Notes: generated by a model not told the origin, from the sequence alone. A stretch of DNA of 64,000 bases from Oceanospirillaceae bacterium (GCA_015665455.1 JADFAD010000007.1:62001-126000), one strand, 5' to 3'. Counted from the first letter of the stretch, positions 53,289 through 62,557 are shown. Program-made: numbers and translations.

Positions 53289-54000
53289 AAAAGCGAGAGA
53301 ATTCAGTGTAACCGCAATGATTTTGGCTGCGGGCAAAGGAACTCGAATGAGACCTTTAACTGATCGTTGTCCAAAACCATTGTTGCCCGTCGCAGGAACG
53401 CCACTCATTGAACGTCACCTTCAAAAGCTGAAAGTCGCGGGTGTGAAACATGTGGTTATAAATTGCTCCTACTTAGCTGATGAAATCTTTAAGTATTTCG
53501 ATCAAAGAGACGACGATGGCCTGGCTATTGAGCTTATAAGTGAAGGTGAAGAGCCCTTTGAAACCGCAGGAGGAATTGCTAATGCACTCGACGCGTTAGG
53601 GGATATGCCCTTTCTCGTTATTAATGGTGATGTTTGGTGTGAGATAGATTACAACGACTTGGTGAATAGAGCTCGTTCATTGACAGAATCAAACAGTGAC
53701 GGAGAGCTTATATTAGTGGAAAACCCTTCTCATAATTTAAAGGGGGACTTTTCTGTATGCTCTGACTCTGGGAATGTATTGAATCGGAGTATACCGGGGC
53801 CTACGTTTACGTTCAGCGGGTTGAGTATTTTTAAACCTGAGTTATTTCATTCATTAACAAATGCATCAGGCGCTTTGGGACCTTTCTTACGCCAATGGTC
53901 TGATGAATATCGGTTATCTGCCTCTCTGTTTTCGGGCTACTGGCTCGATGTGGGGACACCGGAAAGGCTGGCTGAACTGGAACTGCGAATACGTGGCTAG
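53272..54000 (+). CDS. murU: N-acetylmuramate-1-phosphate uridylyltransferase MurU
   Basis: Nucleotidyltransferase making UDP-MurNAc from MurNAc-1-phosphate, directly after AmgK in peptidoglycan recycling. Seen: AMILAAGKGTRMRPLTDRCP, then KPLLPVAGTPLIERHL, ETAGGIANAL, LVINGDVWCEID and YWLDVGTPERLAEL. The start is uncertain. The ATG at 53272 overlaps amgK and gives 242 residues, while the in-frame ATG at 53317 would start directly at MILAAGKG, as in most homologues. The overlap favours coupled translation. Confidence 0.92.
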   Translation: MNDVSKKAREFSVTAMILAAGKGTRMRPLTDRCPKPLLPVAGTPLIERHLQKLKVAGVKHVVINCSYLADEIFKYFDQRDDDGLAIELISEGEEPFETAGGIANALDALGDMPFLVINGDVWCEIDYNDLVNRARSLTESNSDGELILVENPSHNLKGDFSVCSDSGNVLNRSIPGPTFTFSGLSIFKPELFHSLTNASGALGPFLRQWSDEYRLSASLFSGYWLDVGTPERLAELELRIRG

Positions 54001-54062
54001 TGGGCTTTTATATCTTTGATTTCTGATGCTCTTTGGTGAATGGTCCGTAATAGGAAAAATGC

Positions 54063-54872
54063 ATGGTAAAGTGGCTAGGGTTATTGATAGGAGGTTTATT
54101 AGGGAGTGTCGTAGGTGGCTCTTTAGAGGGTTTCGTAGATATTATTGCGTTTGTCTTACTTTCTCTTGCTGGTTACCTGTTGGGTACTTGGTTGGAGTTT
54201 CAATCGCATCCTTTAACTCGTCATAGGCATCGCTTTAACCAAGACAGTGAAGCATTTCGCCATTTGTTGCATCAATCTACATTCCTCATGATGGGGTACC
54301 TAGCTAAAGCAGACGGAACCGTCAGTAAGAAAGAGATCGAGGCAGCAGAAGCTATTTTCGACTCGTTTAAGCTGAACGAAGTGGCTCGTAAGGAAGCGAT
54401 TCGTTTATTCTCAGAAGGTAAAAATACCGACTTTGACTTAAATACGATTCTTGAACCTTTGTCTTCTGTTGCTAGAAATTATAACGGCCTTATTCGAGTG
54501 TTTTTGGAAATACAGGCTCGGATGGTGATTGCTGAGGGGGGGTTAAACGAGGCGACCCGAAAGCCGTTTTTTATGATTGCAAGGCGCTTAGGGTTTTCGG
54601 ATCAAGCAGCGGGCAATATTATACGCCAAGTTAGAGCGAGATCAGTCACCCCAGCATCCATTAAAATGGACGACGCGTATTCATTATTGGATGTCTCTGA
54701 ACGTTGCAGTGATAAGGAACTGAAATTGGCTTATCGGCGAGCCATGTCAGAGCACCATCCAGACAAATTACATAAAGACGGCGCGACGGATAACATGATT
54801 CAAGCGGCCACTGAACAGACCCAAGCTATACAGCATGCCTATCGGTCGATTAAGAAAAAACGCCAAGGTTAG
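54063..54872 (+). CDS. djlA: Membrane-anchored DnaJ-like co-chaperone DjlA
   Basis: Inner-membrane J-protein that stimulates DnaK at the membrane. Seen: an N-terminal Gly-rich transmembrane segment (residues ~5-40, with GGLLGSVVGGSLEGF), a TerB-like helical domain (about 70-180, with FLMMGYLAKADGTVSKKEIEAAE split over it), and a C-terminal J domain with YSLLDVSERCSDKELKLAYR and the HPD motif in SEHHPDKLHKDG. 269 residues, close to E. coli (271). AGGAAAA precedes the ATG. It ends 11 bases from the convergent DUF3530 gene. Confidence 0.95.
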   Translation: MVKWLGLLIGGLLGSVVGGSLEGFVDIIAFVLLSLAGYLLGTWLEFQSHPLTRHRHRFNQDSEAFRHLLHQSTFLMMGYLAKADGTVSKKEIEAAEAIFDSFKLNEVARKEAIRLFSEGKNTDFDLNTILEPLSSVARNYNGLIRVFLEIQARMVIAEGGLNEATRKPFFMIARRLGFSDQAAGNIIRQVRARSVTPASIKMDDAYSLLDVSERCSDKELKLAYRRAMSEHHPDKLHKDGATDNMIQAATEQTQAIQHAYRSIKKKRQG

Positions 54873-54883
54873 TTGGTGTTTAC

Positions 54884-56032
54884 TTACTGCGTTGGCTGTT
54901 CTTCACCAGGTGCGTTCTGTGCGAGCCATCCTCGAATGCGTTTAACTATCCTGTTGTGATTTACTTCCGAGTTTGACGTTGCCCGTGTGAAAAGCTGTTG
55001 GTAAGCCTTGAGCTGCTTCCTGTTAGCTGTGTTTCTTCGCTCTTTTGCTTGTTTTTTAGTGAATGAGTTTTGGGTACTTACAATGTCTAAAATAGGAACG
55101 TCTATGAATTTCTCCAACCGAGTGTTTATGTAGTTTTTATCTTGTTCAACGGGAGGGAGTTTTGGGTCTATCACAACAAGGGTGAACATTTCAGGGTTGG
55201 AGGAGGACTCTAGGTAACTGATTGCCCAGCTTGCTCCCACTCCGTGACCTACTAAGATAATATTAAGTTGGCCTCGAGAAATTAGTTCTTGAACGGATGC
55301 TTCAATGCGAGTCATGGTTCTTTCTTGAGCTGAAACGGTATTGGAAGGCTCATTTTTCGCCTGAGCTGTTTCTGGTTCTTCTTGCGTATCTGAGGCTGAC
55401 GTTTCTTCGTTGGATTCCGTTTCTAAGCTTTCTTCGTCAGATGATTCGCTTTCAGTGTCTGGATCAGTTTCTTCTTCGGTCGAGTTTTCATCTTCTGCTG
55501 GTGAATTGAGTGTGAAGTCTGCCGGGTAAGGTGGCCATTTTCTCGAAGGTAAGGGCGTTGTTTCTGGTTCCGGGAGTGAAATGGCGAGGGTATTCCAACC
55601 GTAGTCAGGGAGCCTCTTACGCAAAGGCGCTGTGAAATACTGGTTGTTGGGCCCCAGTCCTGAATCATGAATGATTAGGACACCGCCTAGAGGTTGAGCC
55701 GTATTTTGTTCGGAGAATAAACCAATAAACTCTTCGTCACCTGCGTTTAAAGTAATGACATCTCTTTCATCGACTTCTTTGAGTAATAACGAGGATTTAT
55801 TTTTCTCTGTTTGAGCTTTGGGGCGATCAAGTTCTTTCCAATCTTTAATGGTTAGAGTGATTTTTGAATCGGTTGCCTCTGATTCTTCGTCCTCAGACGT
55901 TTGTTCTTCTGTTTCGGATTCTTCGGGTGTTTGTTCGGTCTCTTCCTCGGCCAATAAATGTGCAGGGAACAGCATCGATGTGCTTAGCATCGCACAAAGA
56001 CATAAGTTATGAAGGAATATGCGTAATTTCAT
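54884..56032 (-). CDS. DUF3530 family secreted protein with acidic low-complexity segments
   Basis: Exported protein with a signal peptide (ending near HLLAEEE, residue ~28) followed by a Glu/Thr/Ser-rich acidic stretch. The folded part resembles an alpha/beta-hydrolase of the DUF3530 type: VLIIHDSGLGPNN, PLRKRLPDYGWNTLAISLP and ILVGHGVGASWAISYLE. The nucleophile elbow reads GHGVG with Gly where a hydrolase has Ser, so it is probably not a serine hydrolase. A second, very acidic insert of about 60 residues (Glu/Ser/Asp/Thr) splits the domain near residues 185-240. Function unknown. It stands alone, convergent with djlA and divergent from rpe. Confidence 0.8.
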   Translation of the reverse strand: MKLRIFLHNLCLCAMLSTSMLFPAHLLAEEETEQTPEESETEEQTSEDEESEATDSKITLTIKDWKELDRPKAQTEKNKSSLLLKEVDERDVITLNAGDEEFIGLFSEQNTAQPLGGVLIIHDSGLGPNNQYFTAPLRKRLPDYGWNTLAISLPEPETTPLPSRKWPPYPADFTLNSPAEDENSTEEETDPDTESESSDEESLETESNEETSASDTQEEPETAQAKNEPSNTVSAQERTMTRIEASVQELISRGQLNIILVGHGVGASWAISYLESSSNPEMFTLVVIDPKLPPVEQDKNYINTRLEKFIDVPILDIVSTQNSFTKKQAKERRNTANRKQLKAYQQLFTRATSNSEVNHNRIVKRIRGWLAQNAPGEEQPTQ

Positions 56033-56177
56033 AGTTTGTTTTTTTGACGAATTATTTGAATATTAAGGTTTATACAAGAATTAGACCGCTTTAATACAAT
56101 AATGATTCTTTTAAAGCTGAAAGCAATGGGGTAGTAAGGTAAAATGCGCGGATTAAATTCTCTAATGAGGTTATATC

Positions 56178-56861
56178 ATGAAGTCTTTTAAGATTGCTCC
56201 GTCTATTCTTTCAGCGGATTTTGCTCGCTTAGGTGCTGATGTAGATGCAGTTCTTGAAGCCGGTGCTGATATCGTTCATTTTGACGTAATGGATAATCAT
56301 TATGTTCCTAATCTAACCATTGGGCCTATGGTCTGTAAAGCGCTCCGTGATTATGGTGTGACGGCACCCATTGATGTACACCTGATGGTTAAGCCTGTGG
56401 ATCGTATTATTGGTGACTTTATTGAAGCGGGAGCCTCATATATTACGTTCCATCCCGAAGGTTCTGAGCACGTAGATCGTTCATTGCAGATTATTAAAGA
56501 CGCAGGTTGTAAAGCGGGCCTAGTGTTTAACCCTGCCACGCCACTTCACCATATGGACTATGTAATGGATAAACTGGACATGGTGTTGTTAATGTCTGTG
56601 AATCCTGGTTTTGGTGGCCAAAAATTCATCCCCGGGACTTTAGATAAATTACGAGAAGCTCGACAGAAGATCGACGCTTCAGGTTTGGATATTCGTTTAG
56701 AGATTGATGGTGGTGTGAATACCAAAAATATCCGTGAGATTGCCGCTGCAGGTGCAGATACTTTTGTTGCCGGGTCGGCAATCTTTGGCGCAGATAATTA
56801 CAAGTCTGTAATTGATACTATGAGAAACGAGTTAGCAAAAGCCAATGCAACAATTGCCTAA
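56178..56861 (+). CDS. rpe: Ribulose-phosphate 3-epimerase
   Basis: Interconverts ribulose 5-phosphate and xylulose 5-phosphate in the pentose phosphate pathway. TIM-barrel enzyme with [31 protein letters not shown] (metal His/Asp), [22 protein letters not shown] and [11 protein letters not shown]. 227 residues, standard. GAGG precedes the ATG. It overlaps gph by 17 bases, the usual rpe-gph pair. Confidence 0.97.
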   Translation: MKSFKIAPSILSADFARLGADVDAVLEAGADIVHFDVMDNHYVPNLTIGPMVCKALRDYGVTAPIDVHLMVKPVDRIIGDFIEAGASYITFHPEGSEHVDRSLQIIKDAGCKAGLVFNPATPLHHMDYVMDKLDMVLLMSVNPGFGGQKFIPGTLDKLREARQKIDASGLDIRLEIDGGVNTKNIREIAAAGADTFVAGSAIFGADNYKSVIDTMRNELAKANATIA

Positions 56862-57561
56862 AGCTGTCTTATTTGATCTTGATGGTACTTTGATTGATAG
56901 CGCATCAGACCTTACGGTAGCCGTTGATCGAATGCTGTCGGAGCTTTCATTACCGAAAGCAGGCTTTGAACGCGTATCAAGCTGGATTGGTAATGGTGCG
57001 CAGAAGTTAATTGAGCGCGCGTTGACGTTTGCTGTTTCAGAGTCTTCTGCTTCTGGTTCTTCCAAGGACTTATATTTGGAAGCCAGATCTATTTTTGATC
57101 GAGTTTACAGTGAGTGTTGCGCCCGTGCGACAGGGCTATACCCAGGTGCTGAAGAGTTGCTTTTATGGTGTCGGGAAGTGGATTTACCATTAGCGCTGAT
57201 AACCAATAAACCAGAGCAGTTTACTCATCAAATCTTATCGTCTCTTTCCTTGGCTCAGTATTTTCAGGTGGTTGTGGGCGGCGATACGTTGGAGGAGCGA
57301 AAGCCTTCATCGTTACCTCTTACATTCAGTGCAAATCAGCTGGGTGTGGATTTAGATGATTGTTGGATGGTCGGTGATTCTCGATCTGATGTGGTTGCCG
57401 GACGAAGTGCCGGCTGTTCCGTTATAGGCATGACTTATGGCTATAATCATGGACGATCTGTTGCTGAAGAGAATCCTGATTTTGTGTGTGATTCTCTGAA
57501 TATTCTTCTCGACAGACTTAAACGCCTGCATTCTGAGCAACGTCAGGAAATAAGCGCTTGA
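56845..57561 (+). CDS. gph: Phosphoglycolate phosphatase Gph
   Basis: HAD-superfamily phosphatase that removes 2-phosphoglycolate formed during DNA repair and oxygen-damage metabolism. Motif I is [15 protein letters not shown], motif [13 protein letters not shown], the Lys region [10 protein letters not shown], and motif [19 protein letters not shown]. 238 residues. Translationally coupled to rpe. In several relatives trpE follows here; in this window trpG follows instead after 28 bases. Confidence 0.94.
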   Translation: MQQLPKAVLFDLDGTLIDSASDLTVAVDRMLSELSLPKAGFERVSSWIGNGAQKLIERALTFAVSESSASGSSKDLYLEARSIFDRVYSECCARATGLYPGAEELLLWCREVDLPLALITNKPEQFTHQILSSLSLAQYFQVVVGGDTLEERKPSSLPLTFSANQLGVDLDDCWMVGDSRSDVVAGRSAGCSVIGMTYGYNHGRSVAEENPDFVCDSLNILLDRLKRLHSEQRQEISA

Positions 57562-57589
57562 TAAGTGTCATAAACGCTAGGAATTTATC

Positions 57590-58168
57590 GTGTTAGTAAT
57601 GATCGATAATTATGATTCATTCACGTATAACGTTGTTCAGTATCTAGGCGAACTCGGAGCTGATGTTAGGGTGTTTCGAAATGATGAAATTACTGTTTCT
57701 GATATAAAAGCAATGAAGCCTGATCAATTGGTGATTTCACCAGGGCCATGTACTCCGAATGAAGCGGGCATTTCTGTTGAGGCTATCCAGTCTTTTGCTG
57801 GTAAATTACCTATATTAGGTATTTGCTTAGGGCATCAAAGTATCGCTCAAGCGTTTGGAGGGAATATCGTCCGAGCGGGGCAGGTAATGCATGGTAAAAC
57901 ATCTTTTGTGCATCATCTGGATTCAGGTGTGTTCTCCGAATTGAAACAACCTTTCGAGGCAACTCGGTACCATTCGTTAGTAATTGATCAAAAGACGATC
58001 CCTGAATGCTTGGAAATAACCGCTTGGACTGAGAAGCCGGACGGACGAATGGATGAAATAATGGGTGTTCGCCATAAAACACTTGCGATCGAAGGCGTTC
58101 AGTTTCATCCTGAATCTATCTTGACTGAGCATGGTCATGACATTCTTAAGAATTTTTTAACCCAATAA
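57590..58168 (+). CDS. trpG: Anthranilate synthase glutamine amidotransferase subunit TrpG
   Basis: Supplies ammonia from glutamine to anthranilate synthase TrpE, and often also to PabB. Class I amidotransferase with [20 protein letters not shown], oxyanion [11 protein letters not shown], the catalytic Cys in [15 protein letters not shown] and the His-Glu pair in [10 protein letters not shown]. It starts with GTG at 57590, seven bases after AGGAA, giving MLVMIDNYD as in homologues. 192 residues. First of trpG-trpD-trpC; trpE is not adjacent. Confidence 0.95.
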   Translation: MLVMIDNYDSFTYNVVQYLGELGADVRVFRNDEITVSDIKAMKPDQLVISPGPCTPNEAGISVEAIQSFAGKLPILGICLGHQSIAQAFGGNIVRAGQVMHGKTSFVHHLDSGVFSELKQPFEATRYHSLVIDQKTIPECLEITAWTEKPDGRMDEIMGVRHKTLAIEGVQFHPESILTEHGHDILKNFLTQ

Positions 58169-58208
58169 TAGAAAACTCGATAATATTAGGAAATATAGAG
58201 GGATCGAA

Positions 58209-59240
58209 ATGAACATACAACAGGCGCTATCTAAGGTAGTAGATAAAGAAAACTTATCCACAGAAGAAATGAAGTCTGTAATGACTCAGGTGATGACTGG
58301 CGAAGCGACTGAAGCTCAAATTGGCGCATTGTTGATGGGACTTCGTATGAAAGGCGAGACCATTGATGAGATTACAGGGGCTGCAATGGTCATGCGCGAG
58401 TTGGCGTCGGGTGTTCAGGTCTCCGGTGATCATATGGTCGATACTTGCGGTACAGGTGGTGACGGTTCAAACCTATTTAACGTGTCGACTGCTTCGTCTT
58501 TTGTTGTTGCCGCTGCTGGTGGTCAAGTTGCCAAGCATGGTAATCGCAGCGTTTCAAGCAGCACAGGCAGTGCGGATGTTTTAGAAGCAGCCGGTGTTAA
58601 TCTACAAATTACACCAGAGCAGGTAGGGCGTGCGGTTGAAGAAATTGGCGTCGGTTTTATGTTTGCGCCTGCTCATCATGGTGCCATGAAACATGCCATT
58701 GGCCCTCGTAAACAAATGGCCATGCGAACTATCTTTAATATGTTGGGTCCACTGACCAATCCTGCAGGTGTTAAAAACCAGGTTATTGGTGTCTTTAATA
58801 AAGCACTGTGTCGTCCATTGGCTGAAGTATTAAACAAGCTTGGAAGTGAGCATGTGCTTATTGTTCATTCTGACGACGGCTTGGATGAGATATCAATTGC
58901 AACGAATACGTCTGTTGCTGAACTTTATAATGGTGAGATTAAAGAGTACACAATCAGTCCTGAAGAGTTAGGAATCGACCGACAATCGCTTGAAGGATTA
59001 TCAGTTGAGTCTGCAGATCAAAGTTTGACTCTCATTATGGATGCCTTAGGGAAACGCGAAACAGAAGCTGGCAATAAAGCGGCTGATATCATTGCTTTGA
59101 ATGCAGGTGCTGCAATTTATGCTGCCAACATTGCAATTACTTTAAAGCAGGGTGTTGAGATGGCTCAAGATGCTATTTATAGCGGTCTTGCGAAAGAAAA
59201 AATAAATGAATTGGTAAGTTTCACCGAAGCATTGGTGTAG
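58209..59240 (+). CDS. trpD: Anthranilate phosphoribosyltransferase TrpD
   Basis: Joins anthranilate to PRPP, the second step of tryptophan synthesis. Seen: [20 protein letters not shown], the PRPP/anthranilate-binding [38 protein letters not shown] and [17 protein letters not shown]. 343 residues, standard single-function enzyme. GAGGGATCG precedes the ATG, 40 bases after trpG and 49 bases before trpC. Confidence 0.97.
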   Translation: MNIQQALSKVVDKENLSTEEMKSVMTQVMTGEATEAQIGALLMGLRMKGETIDEITGAAMVMRELASGVQVSGDHMVDTCGTGGDGSNLFNVSTASSFVVAAAGGQVAKHGNRSVSSSTGSADVLEAAGVNLQITPEQVGRAVEEIGVGFMFAPAHHGAMKHAIGPRKQMAMRTIFNMLGPLTNPAGVKNQVIGVFNKALCRPLAEVLNKLGSEHVLIVHSDDGLDEISIATNTSVAELYNGEIKEYTISPEELGIDRQSLEGLSVESADQSLTLIMDALGKRETEAGNKAADIIALNAGAAIYAANIAITLKQGVEMAQDAIYSGLAKEKINELVSFTEALV

Positions 59241-59289
59241 TAAGTTAACTTATCCATTTTGAATGTATTGAAGTAGAGATTGAGTTGAA

Positions 59290-60084
59290 ATGAGTACACC
59301 TACTATTCTGACCAAGATTGTTGGTCGAAAACATGAGGAAATTGCAGCACGCTCCGCGAAGGTTTCGTTGGCCGAGTTGAAGAATAAAGCAAAAGACGTT
59401 GGTTCAGCCAGGGGTTTTGTTGCTGCAATAGAGAAAAAGATTGCTGCTGGGCAATCTGCTGTGATTGCTGAAATTAAAAAAGCGTCGCCAAGTAAAGGTG
59501 TACTTAGAGAGAACTTCAATCCTGCTGAGATTGCTCAAAGTTACGAACGCGCTGGTGCGGCTTGTATGTCGGTTCTTACGGATGCTGACTTTTTTCAAGG
59601 CCATGAAGATTATCTTCAGCAAGCAAGATCAGCGTGTAAGTTGCCAGCGATACGTAAAGATTTCTTGGTGGATGAATATCAAATCTACGAAGCAAAAGCC
59701 ATTGGGGCCGATTGCATTCTATTAATTGTTGCTTGTTTGTCGCGGCAGCAGTTGGCTGACTTAACCGGGTTAAGTCAAGAGTTAGGCATGGATGTATTGA
59801 TTGAAGTTCATGATGGCGCTGAGCTTGATGTTGCGCTCACGGTGGATAACCCTCTTGTCGGTATTAATAATCGTAATTTACATACCTTTGAAGTGGCGCT
59901 TGAAAATACATATCAATTACTAGATCGAATTCCGGATGAACGGATTGTTGTGACGGAAAGCGGTATTCACGTTGTTCAGGATGTAGCGGATATGCGCGAA
60001 CATGATGTAAATGCGTTTCTTGTGGGAGAGGCATTTATGCGTGCAGAAAATCCGGGCGATGAGTTGTCTAAGCTTTTTAGTTAG
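59290..60084 (+). CDS. trpC: Indole-3-glycerol phosphate synthase TrpC
   Basis: Cyclises carboxyphenylamino-deoxyribulose phosphate to indole-3-glycerol phosphate. Monofunctional 264-residue TIM barrel without the TrpF domain fused in E. coli. Seen: [19 protein letters not shown] with catalytic Glu/Lys, [45 protein letters not shown] and VTESGI. Last gene of the trpGDC unit, followed by a strong terminator. Confidence 0.96.
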   Translation: MSTPTILTKIVGRKHEEIAARSAKVSLAELKNKAKDVGSARGFVAAIEKKIAAGQSAVIAEIKKASPSKGVLRENFNPAEIAQSYERAGAACMSVLTDADFFQGHEDYLQQARSACKLPAIRKDFLVDEYQIYEAKAIGADCILLIVACLSRQQLADLTGLSQELGMDVLIEVHDGAELDVALTVDNPLVGINNRNLHTFEVALENTYQLLDRIPDERIVVTESGIHVVQDVADMREHDVNAFLVGEAFMRAENPGDELSKLFS

Positions 60085-60173
60085 ATATTTAGAATAATGA
60101 GTAGTCTGGTAAGCTGATGCACGAGTAGATTGAAAATCTTATTTGTTGATAATTACCATTTTCTACAAAATAT

Positions 60174-60212
60174 AAAAAAGGCTCTCATTGGTTGTCAATG
60201 AGAGCCTTTTTT
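60174..60212. terminator. Bidirectional terminator between trpC and crp
   Basis: A 17-bp stem with half AAAAAAGGCTCTCATTG, loop GTTGT and a T run. It can serve both trpC and the convergent crp. Confidence 0.93.
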
Positions 60213-60229
60213 ATGGGTGGGGGAAAGAA

Positions 60230-60868
60230 CTAACGCGTTCCGTACACCACCATTGTTTTTCCTTTGACCGATACAAGGCCTTGTTCTTCAAGTGTTTTAA
60301 GTACTCTACCGACCATTTCTCGTGAACAGCCAACAATACGGCCTATTTCTTGACGTGTTATTTTTATTTGCATTCCGTCGGGATGTGTCATTGCATCGGG
60401 TTCTTTCGTCAGCTCTAAAAGTGTGCGGGCAACGCGGCCAGTAACGTCTAGGAAGGCTAAGTCGCCTACTTTTCGCGTGGTTGCTCTTAGTCTGCTGGCC
60501 ATTTGAGTACCGAGCATATAAAGAATCTCTGGCGAACTTTGAGTGAATTCTCGAAATTTACTGTAGCCAATTTCAGCCACTTCACATTCATTCTTTGCTT
60601 TAATCCACGCGCTTCGTGTTTCTTCTTGATCGAAAAGCCCCATTTCTCCGAAAAAATCACCGGCATTTAAATAAGCCATGATCATTTCTCGACCATCATC
60701 ATCTTCAATGATTACTGCGACAGAACCTTTGACGATATAATAGAGAGAGTCACATTCATCACCTGCATAGATGATGGTACTTTTACTTGGGTATTTTCTA
60801 CGGTGGCATTGAGCAATAAATGCGTCAAGGTGCTTATTAGTTTCCACTGGCTTGATAATGCTTGTCAT
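60230..60868 (-). CDS. crp: cAMP-responsive global regulator, CRP/Vfr type
   Basis: Cyclic-AMP receptor protein controlling carbon use and, as Vfr in Pseudomonas, pili and virulence. Seen: the cyclic-nucleotide domain with [18 protein letters not shown], the phosphate-binding [19 protein letters not shown], a dimerisation helix, and the C-terminal helix-turn-helix [21 protein letters not shown]. The protein is closer to Vfr than to E. coli CRP in [12 protein letters not shown] and TMVVYGTR. I start at the ATG at 60868, giving 212 residues; an in-frame TTG two codons earlier is less likely. The OsmC gene upstream is divergent, as crp-yhfA in E. coli. Confidence 0.95.
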   Translation of the reverse strand: MTSIIKPVETNKHLDAFIAQCHRRKYPSKSTIIYAGDECDSLYYIVKGSVAVIIEDDDGREMIMAYLNAGDFFGEMGLFDQEETRSAWIKAKNECEVAEIGYSKFREFTQSSPEILYMLGTQMASRLRATTRKVGDLAFLDVTGRVARTLLELTKEPDAMTHPDGMQIKITRQEIGRIVGCSREMVGRVLKTLEEQGLVSVKGKTMVVYGTR

Positions 60869-61176
60869 AGGCAAAACCCGAATAATCCCTTTAAAAGTTA
60901 TAAATTGCTATTCAATTAACATATGTAATTTGGGTACTTGGATAGATATAGGTCATAATTATGTGTGAGTTATTATTACACATACTTATCTAGGATAGAC
61001 CGATCTAAACCATTTTTCCTCTAATTTCCATTTGTTAGGCTGGTTATTGCCAGCTTCTTATGCAATAAGATTGCTACTCCAATGATATTAAAGAAATTTG
61101 TAAAATATTTTGAATAGTTTTGCAAAGAATGTGATCCAGTTACAATGTTCGACAAGTTAATAAAAAAGGTGTTGAA
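60869..61176. promoter_or_regulatory. Divergent crp/osmC-like intergenic region
   Basis: No gene is apparent in these ~308 A+T-rich bases. A 25-base inverted repeat with arms TATGTGT (60960-60966) and ACACATA (60978-60984) lies near the centre. Its 11-base spacer is longer than the six of a standard CRP site. A good AAAAAGGTG precedes the OsmC start. Confidence 0.35.
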
Positions 61177-61596
61177 ATGAAAGCGCGTATTAAGTGGGTA
61201 GAAAATGTAAGTTTCCTTGGTGAATCTGGATCTGGCCATACGGTTGTGATGGATGGACCGGAAGATCATGGTGGTAGAAACATTGGGATAAGGCCCATGG
61301 AGACATTGCTGATTGGTATGGGTGGTTGTGCTTCATTCGATGTGATCAGTATTTTGAAAAAGTCTCGCCAGGACATTACTGACTGTGTGGCTGATATCGA
61401 AGCTGAACGTTCTGATGAAGTTCCTGCGGTATTCACTAAAATTCATCTGCACTTTAAAGTTTCGGGTAATAAGTTAAAAGAAACCCAAGTGAAAAGAGCT
61501 GTCGAACTATCTGCTGAAAAATATTGCTCTGCTTCAATTATGTTAACTAAAGCGGGTGTCGACATTACACACAGCTATGAAATGATCGAGGCATGA
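61177..61596 (+). CDS. OsmC family protein (YhfA-like)
   Basis: OsmC/Ohr-fold protein of 139 residues. Seen: the first conserved Cys in IGMGGCASFDVISIL and the second in AEKYCSASIMLTKAG, the pair that forms the thiol peroxidase site in this superfamily. The opening MKARIKWVENVSFLGESGSGH is of the YhfA branch, which sits beside crp in E. coli as here. Peroxide or sulfur-related activity is expected but unproven for YhfA proteins. Shine-Dalgarno AAGGTG before the ATG. The VOC gene starts one base after its stop. Confidence 0.9.
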   Translation: MKARIKWVENVSFLGESGSGHTVVMDGPEDHGGRNIGIRPMETLLIGMGGCASFDVISILKKSRQDITDCVADIEAERSDEVPAVFTKIHLHFKVSGNKLKETQVKRAVELSAEKYCSASIMLTKAGVDITHSYEMIEA

Positions 61597-61597
61597 T

Positions 61598-61999
61598 ATG
61601 TCTGTGAAACGACCTTCACGACAAGCAGGATTAAGACATGTAGCTCTTTTTAGTAATAAATTTGAAGAGAGCTTGGTCTTTTATACTGACTTGCTTGGTA
61701 TGGAAATTGAGTGGCAACCTGACTCTGATAATGTTTACTTGAGCTCGGGGAATGACAATTTAGCGCTGCATCGCGCACAAGAGCCATCGGCGATGTCAGG
61801 CCAACGGTTGGATCATATCGGGTTCATTCTTGACGATATGGATGATGTTGATAAGTGGTATGAGTTCTTTATCGAGAATGGAGTGAAAGCCCAAAGTAAG
61901 CCGAGAACTCACCGAGACGGTGCTCGCAGTTTCTATTGTTTAGATCCTGACGGTGTTACCGTTCAAATGATATATCACCCGCCTATCTCAAAAAACTAG
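61598..61999 (+). CDS. VOC superfamily (glyoxalase/dioxygenase-like) protein
   Basis: Single-domain vicinal-oxygen-chelate protein of 133 residues with two beta-alpha-beta-beta-beta units. Candidate metal ligands are His in LRHVALFSNK, His in LDHIGFILDD and Glu/Asp near the end of FYCLDPDGVTVQMIYH. The family includes glyoxalase I, fosfomycin resistance enzymes and extradiol dioxygenases; the sequence does not decide which. It is co-transcribed with the OsmC gene (one-base gap, GAGG inside the OsmC end), suggesting a joint role in detoxification or thiol chemistry. Confidence 0.85.
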   Translation: MSVKRPSRQAGLRHVALFSNKFEESLVFYTDLLGMEIEWQPDSDNVYLSSGNDNLALHRAQEPSAMSGQRLDHIGFILDDMDDVDKWYEFFIENGVKAQSKPRTHRDGARSFYCLDPDGVTVQMIYHPPISKN

Positions 62000-62017
62000 G
62001 TCTCACTTTCTTAATGG

Positions 62018-62069
62018 CTGATATATTTCAGTCATTTTGATAACATAGTTGATATATCAACTATGTTAT
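62018..62069. promoter_or_regulatory. Perfect 30-bp palindrome with a related upstream half-site, before the DUF4442 gene
   Basis: 62040-62069 is an uninterrupted 30-bp palindrome with half-site ATAACATAGTTGATA. It ends one base before the GAGG Shine-Dalgarno (62071-62074). At 62018-62031 CTGATATATTTCAG is an imperfect palindrome sharing the core TGATATAT; the two centres are 30 bp apart. This looks like a repressor operator pair, or a hairpin masking the ribosome binding site. Confidence 0.6.
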
Positions 62070-62079
62070 TGAGGTAAGC

Positions 62080-62538
62080 ATGTTCCAAACCTTGGCTAAA
62101 AAACCAGAGTGGTTTCGACGATTTGTAAATATCTGGCCGCCGTTTATGGGGGCTGGAATTCATTTGGAGGAAGTGGCGTCAGATTTCACGTATGCAACGG
62201 TTGCTATGAAGCTGAAGCTGACGAACAAAAACTACGTTGGTGTTCACTTTGGTGGTTCTTTGTATTCCATGGCGGATCCATTTTTTATGTTGTTGATTAT
62301 GAATCGGCTAGGTAAGGATTATATCGTTTGGGATAAGTCAGCAGAGATTGATTTTAAGAAACCGGGTAAAGGTATCGTAAGGGCTCGTTTTGAAGCTACT
62401 GATCATATGTTGGATGATATTCGCCAAAAGACAGCTGCAGGAGAGAAATACCTACCCGTGTATTCTGTTGATATCGTTGATGAAGAGGGCGATGTGGTCG
62501 CGACAGTCAAGAAAACCTTGTATATAAAGAAGAAATAA
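62080..62538 (+). CDS. DUF4442 hotdog-fold protein
   Basis: Thioesterase-like hotdog protein of 152 residues. Seen: NIWPPFMGAGIHLEEV, MKLKLTNKNYVGVHFGGSLY with the central-helix block YSMADPFFMLLIMNRLG, and WDKSAEIDFKKPGKG, the typical DUF4442 layout. Members are thought to act on acyl-CoA or related thioesters, without proven substrates. It starts 80 bases after the VOC gene, with a palindromic site directly at its ribosome binding site, and ends at a strong terminator, so it probably has its own control. Confidence 0.85.
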   Translation: MFQTLAKKPEWFRRFVNIWPPFMGAGIHLEEVASDFTYATVAMKLKLTNKNYVGVHFGGSLYSMADPFFMLLIMNRLGKDYIVWDKSAEIDFKKPGKGIVRARFEATDHMLDDIRQKTAAGEKYLPVYSVDIVDEEGDVVATVKKTLYIKKK

Positions 62539-62557
62539 AGAGTAGCTGTGAACGATT

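Noticed and set aside
57590-57592. trpG start at the ATG at 57599
   Set aside because: The GTG at 57590 has a properly spaced AGGAA and gives the family N-terminus MLVMIDNYD.
60960-60984. Canonical CRP binding site
   Set aside because: The half-sites are too far apart (11-base spacer) and the TGTGA/TCACA core is not complete; kept only as an inverted repeat.
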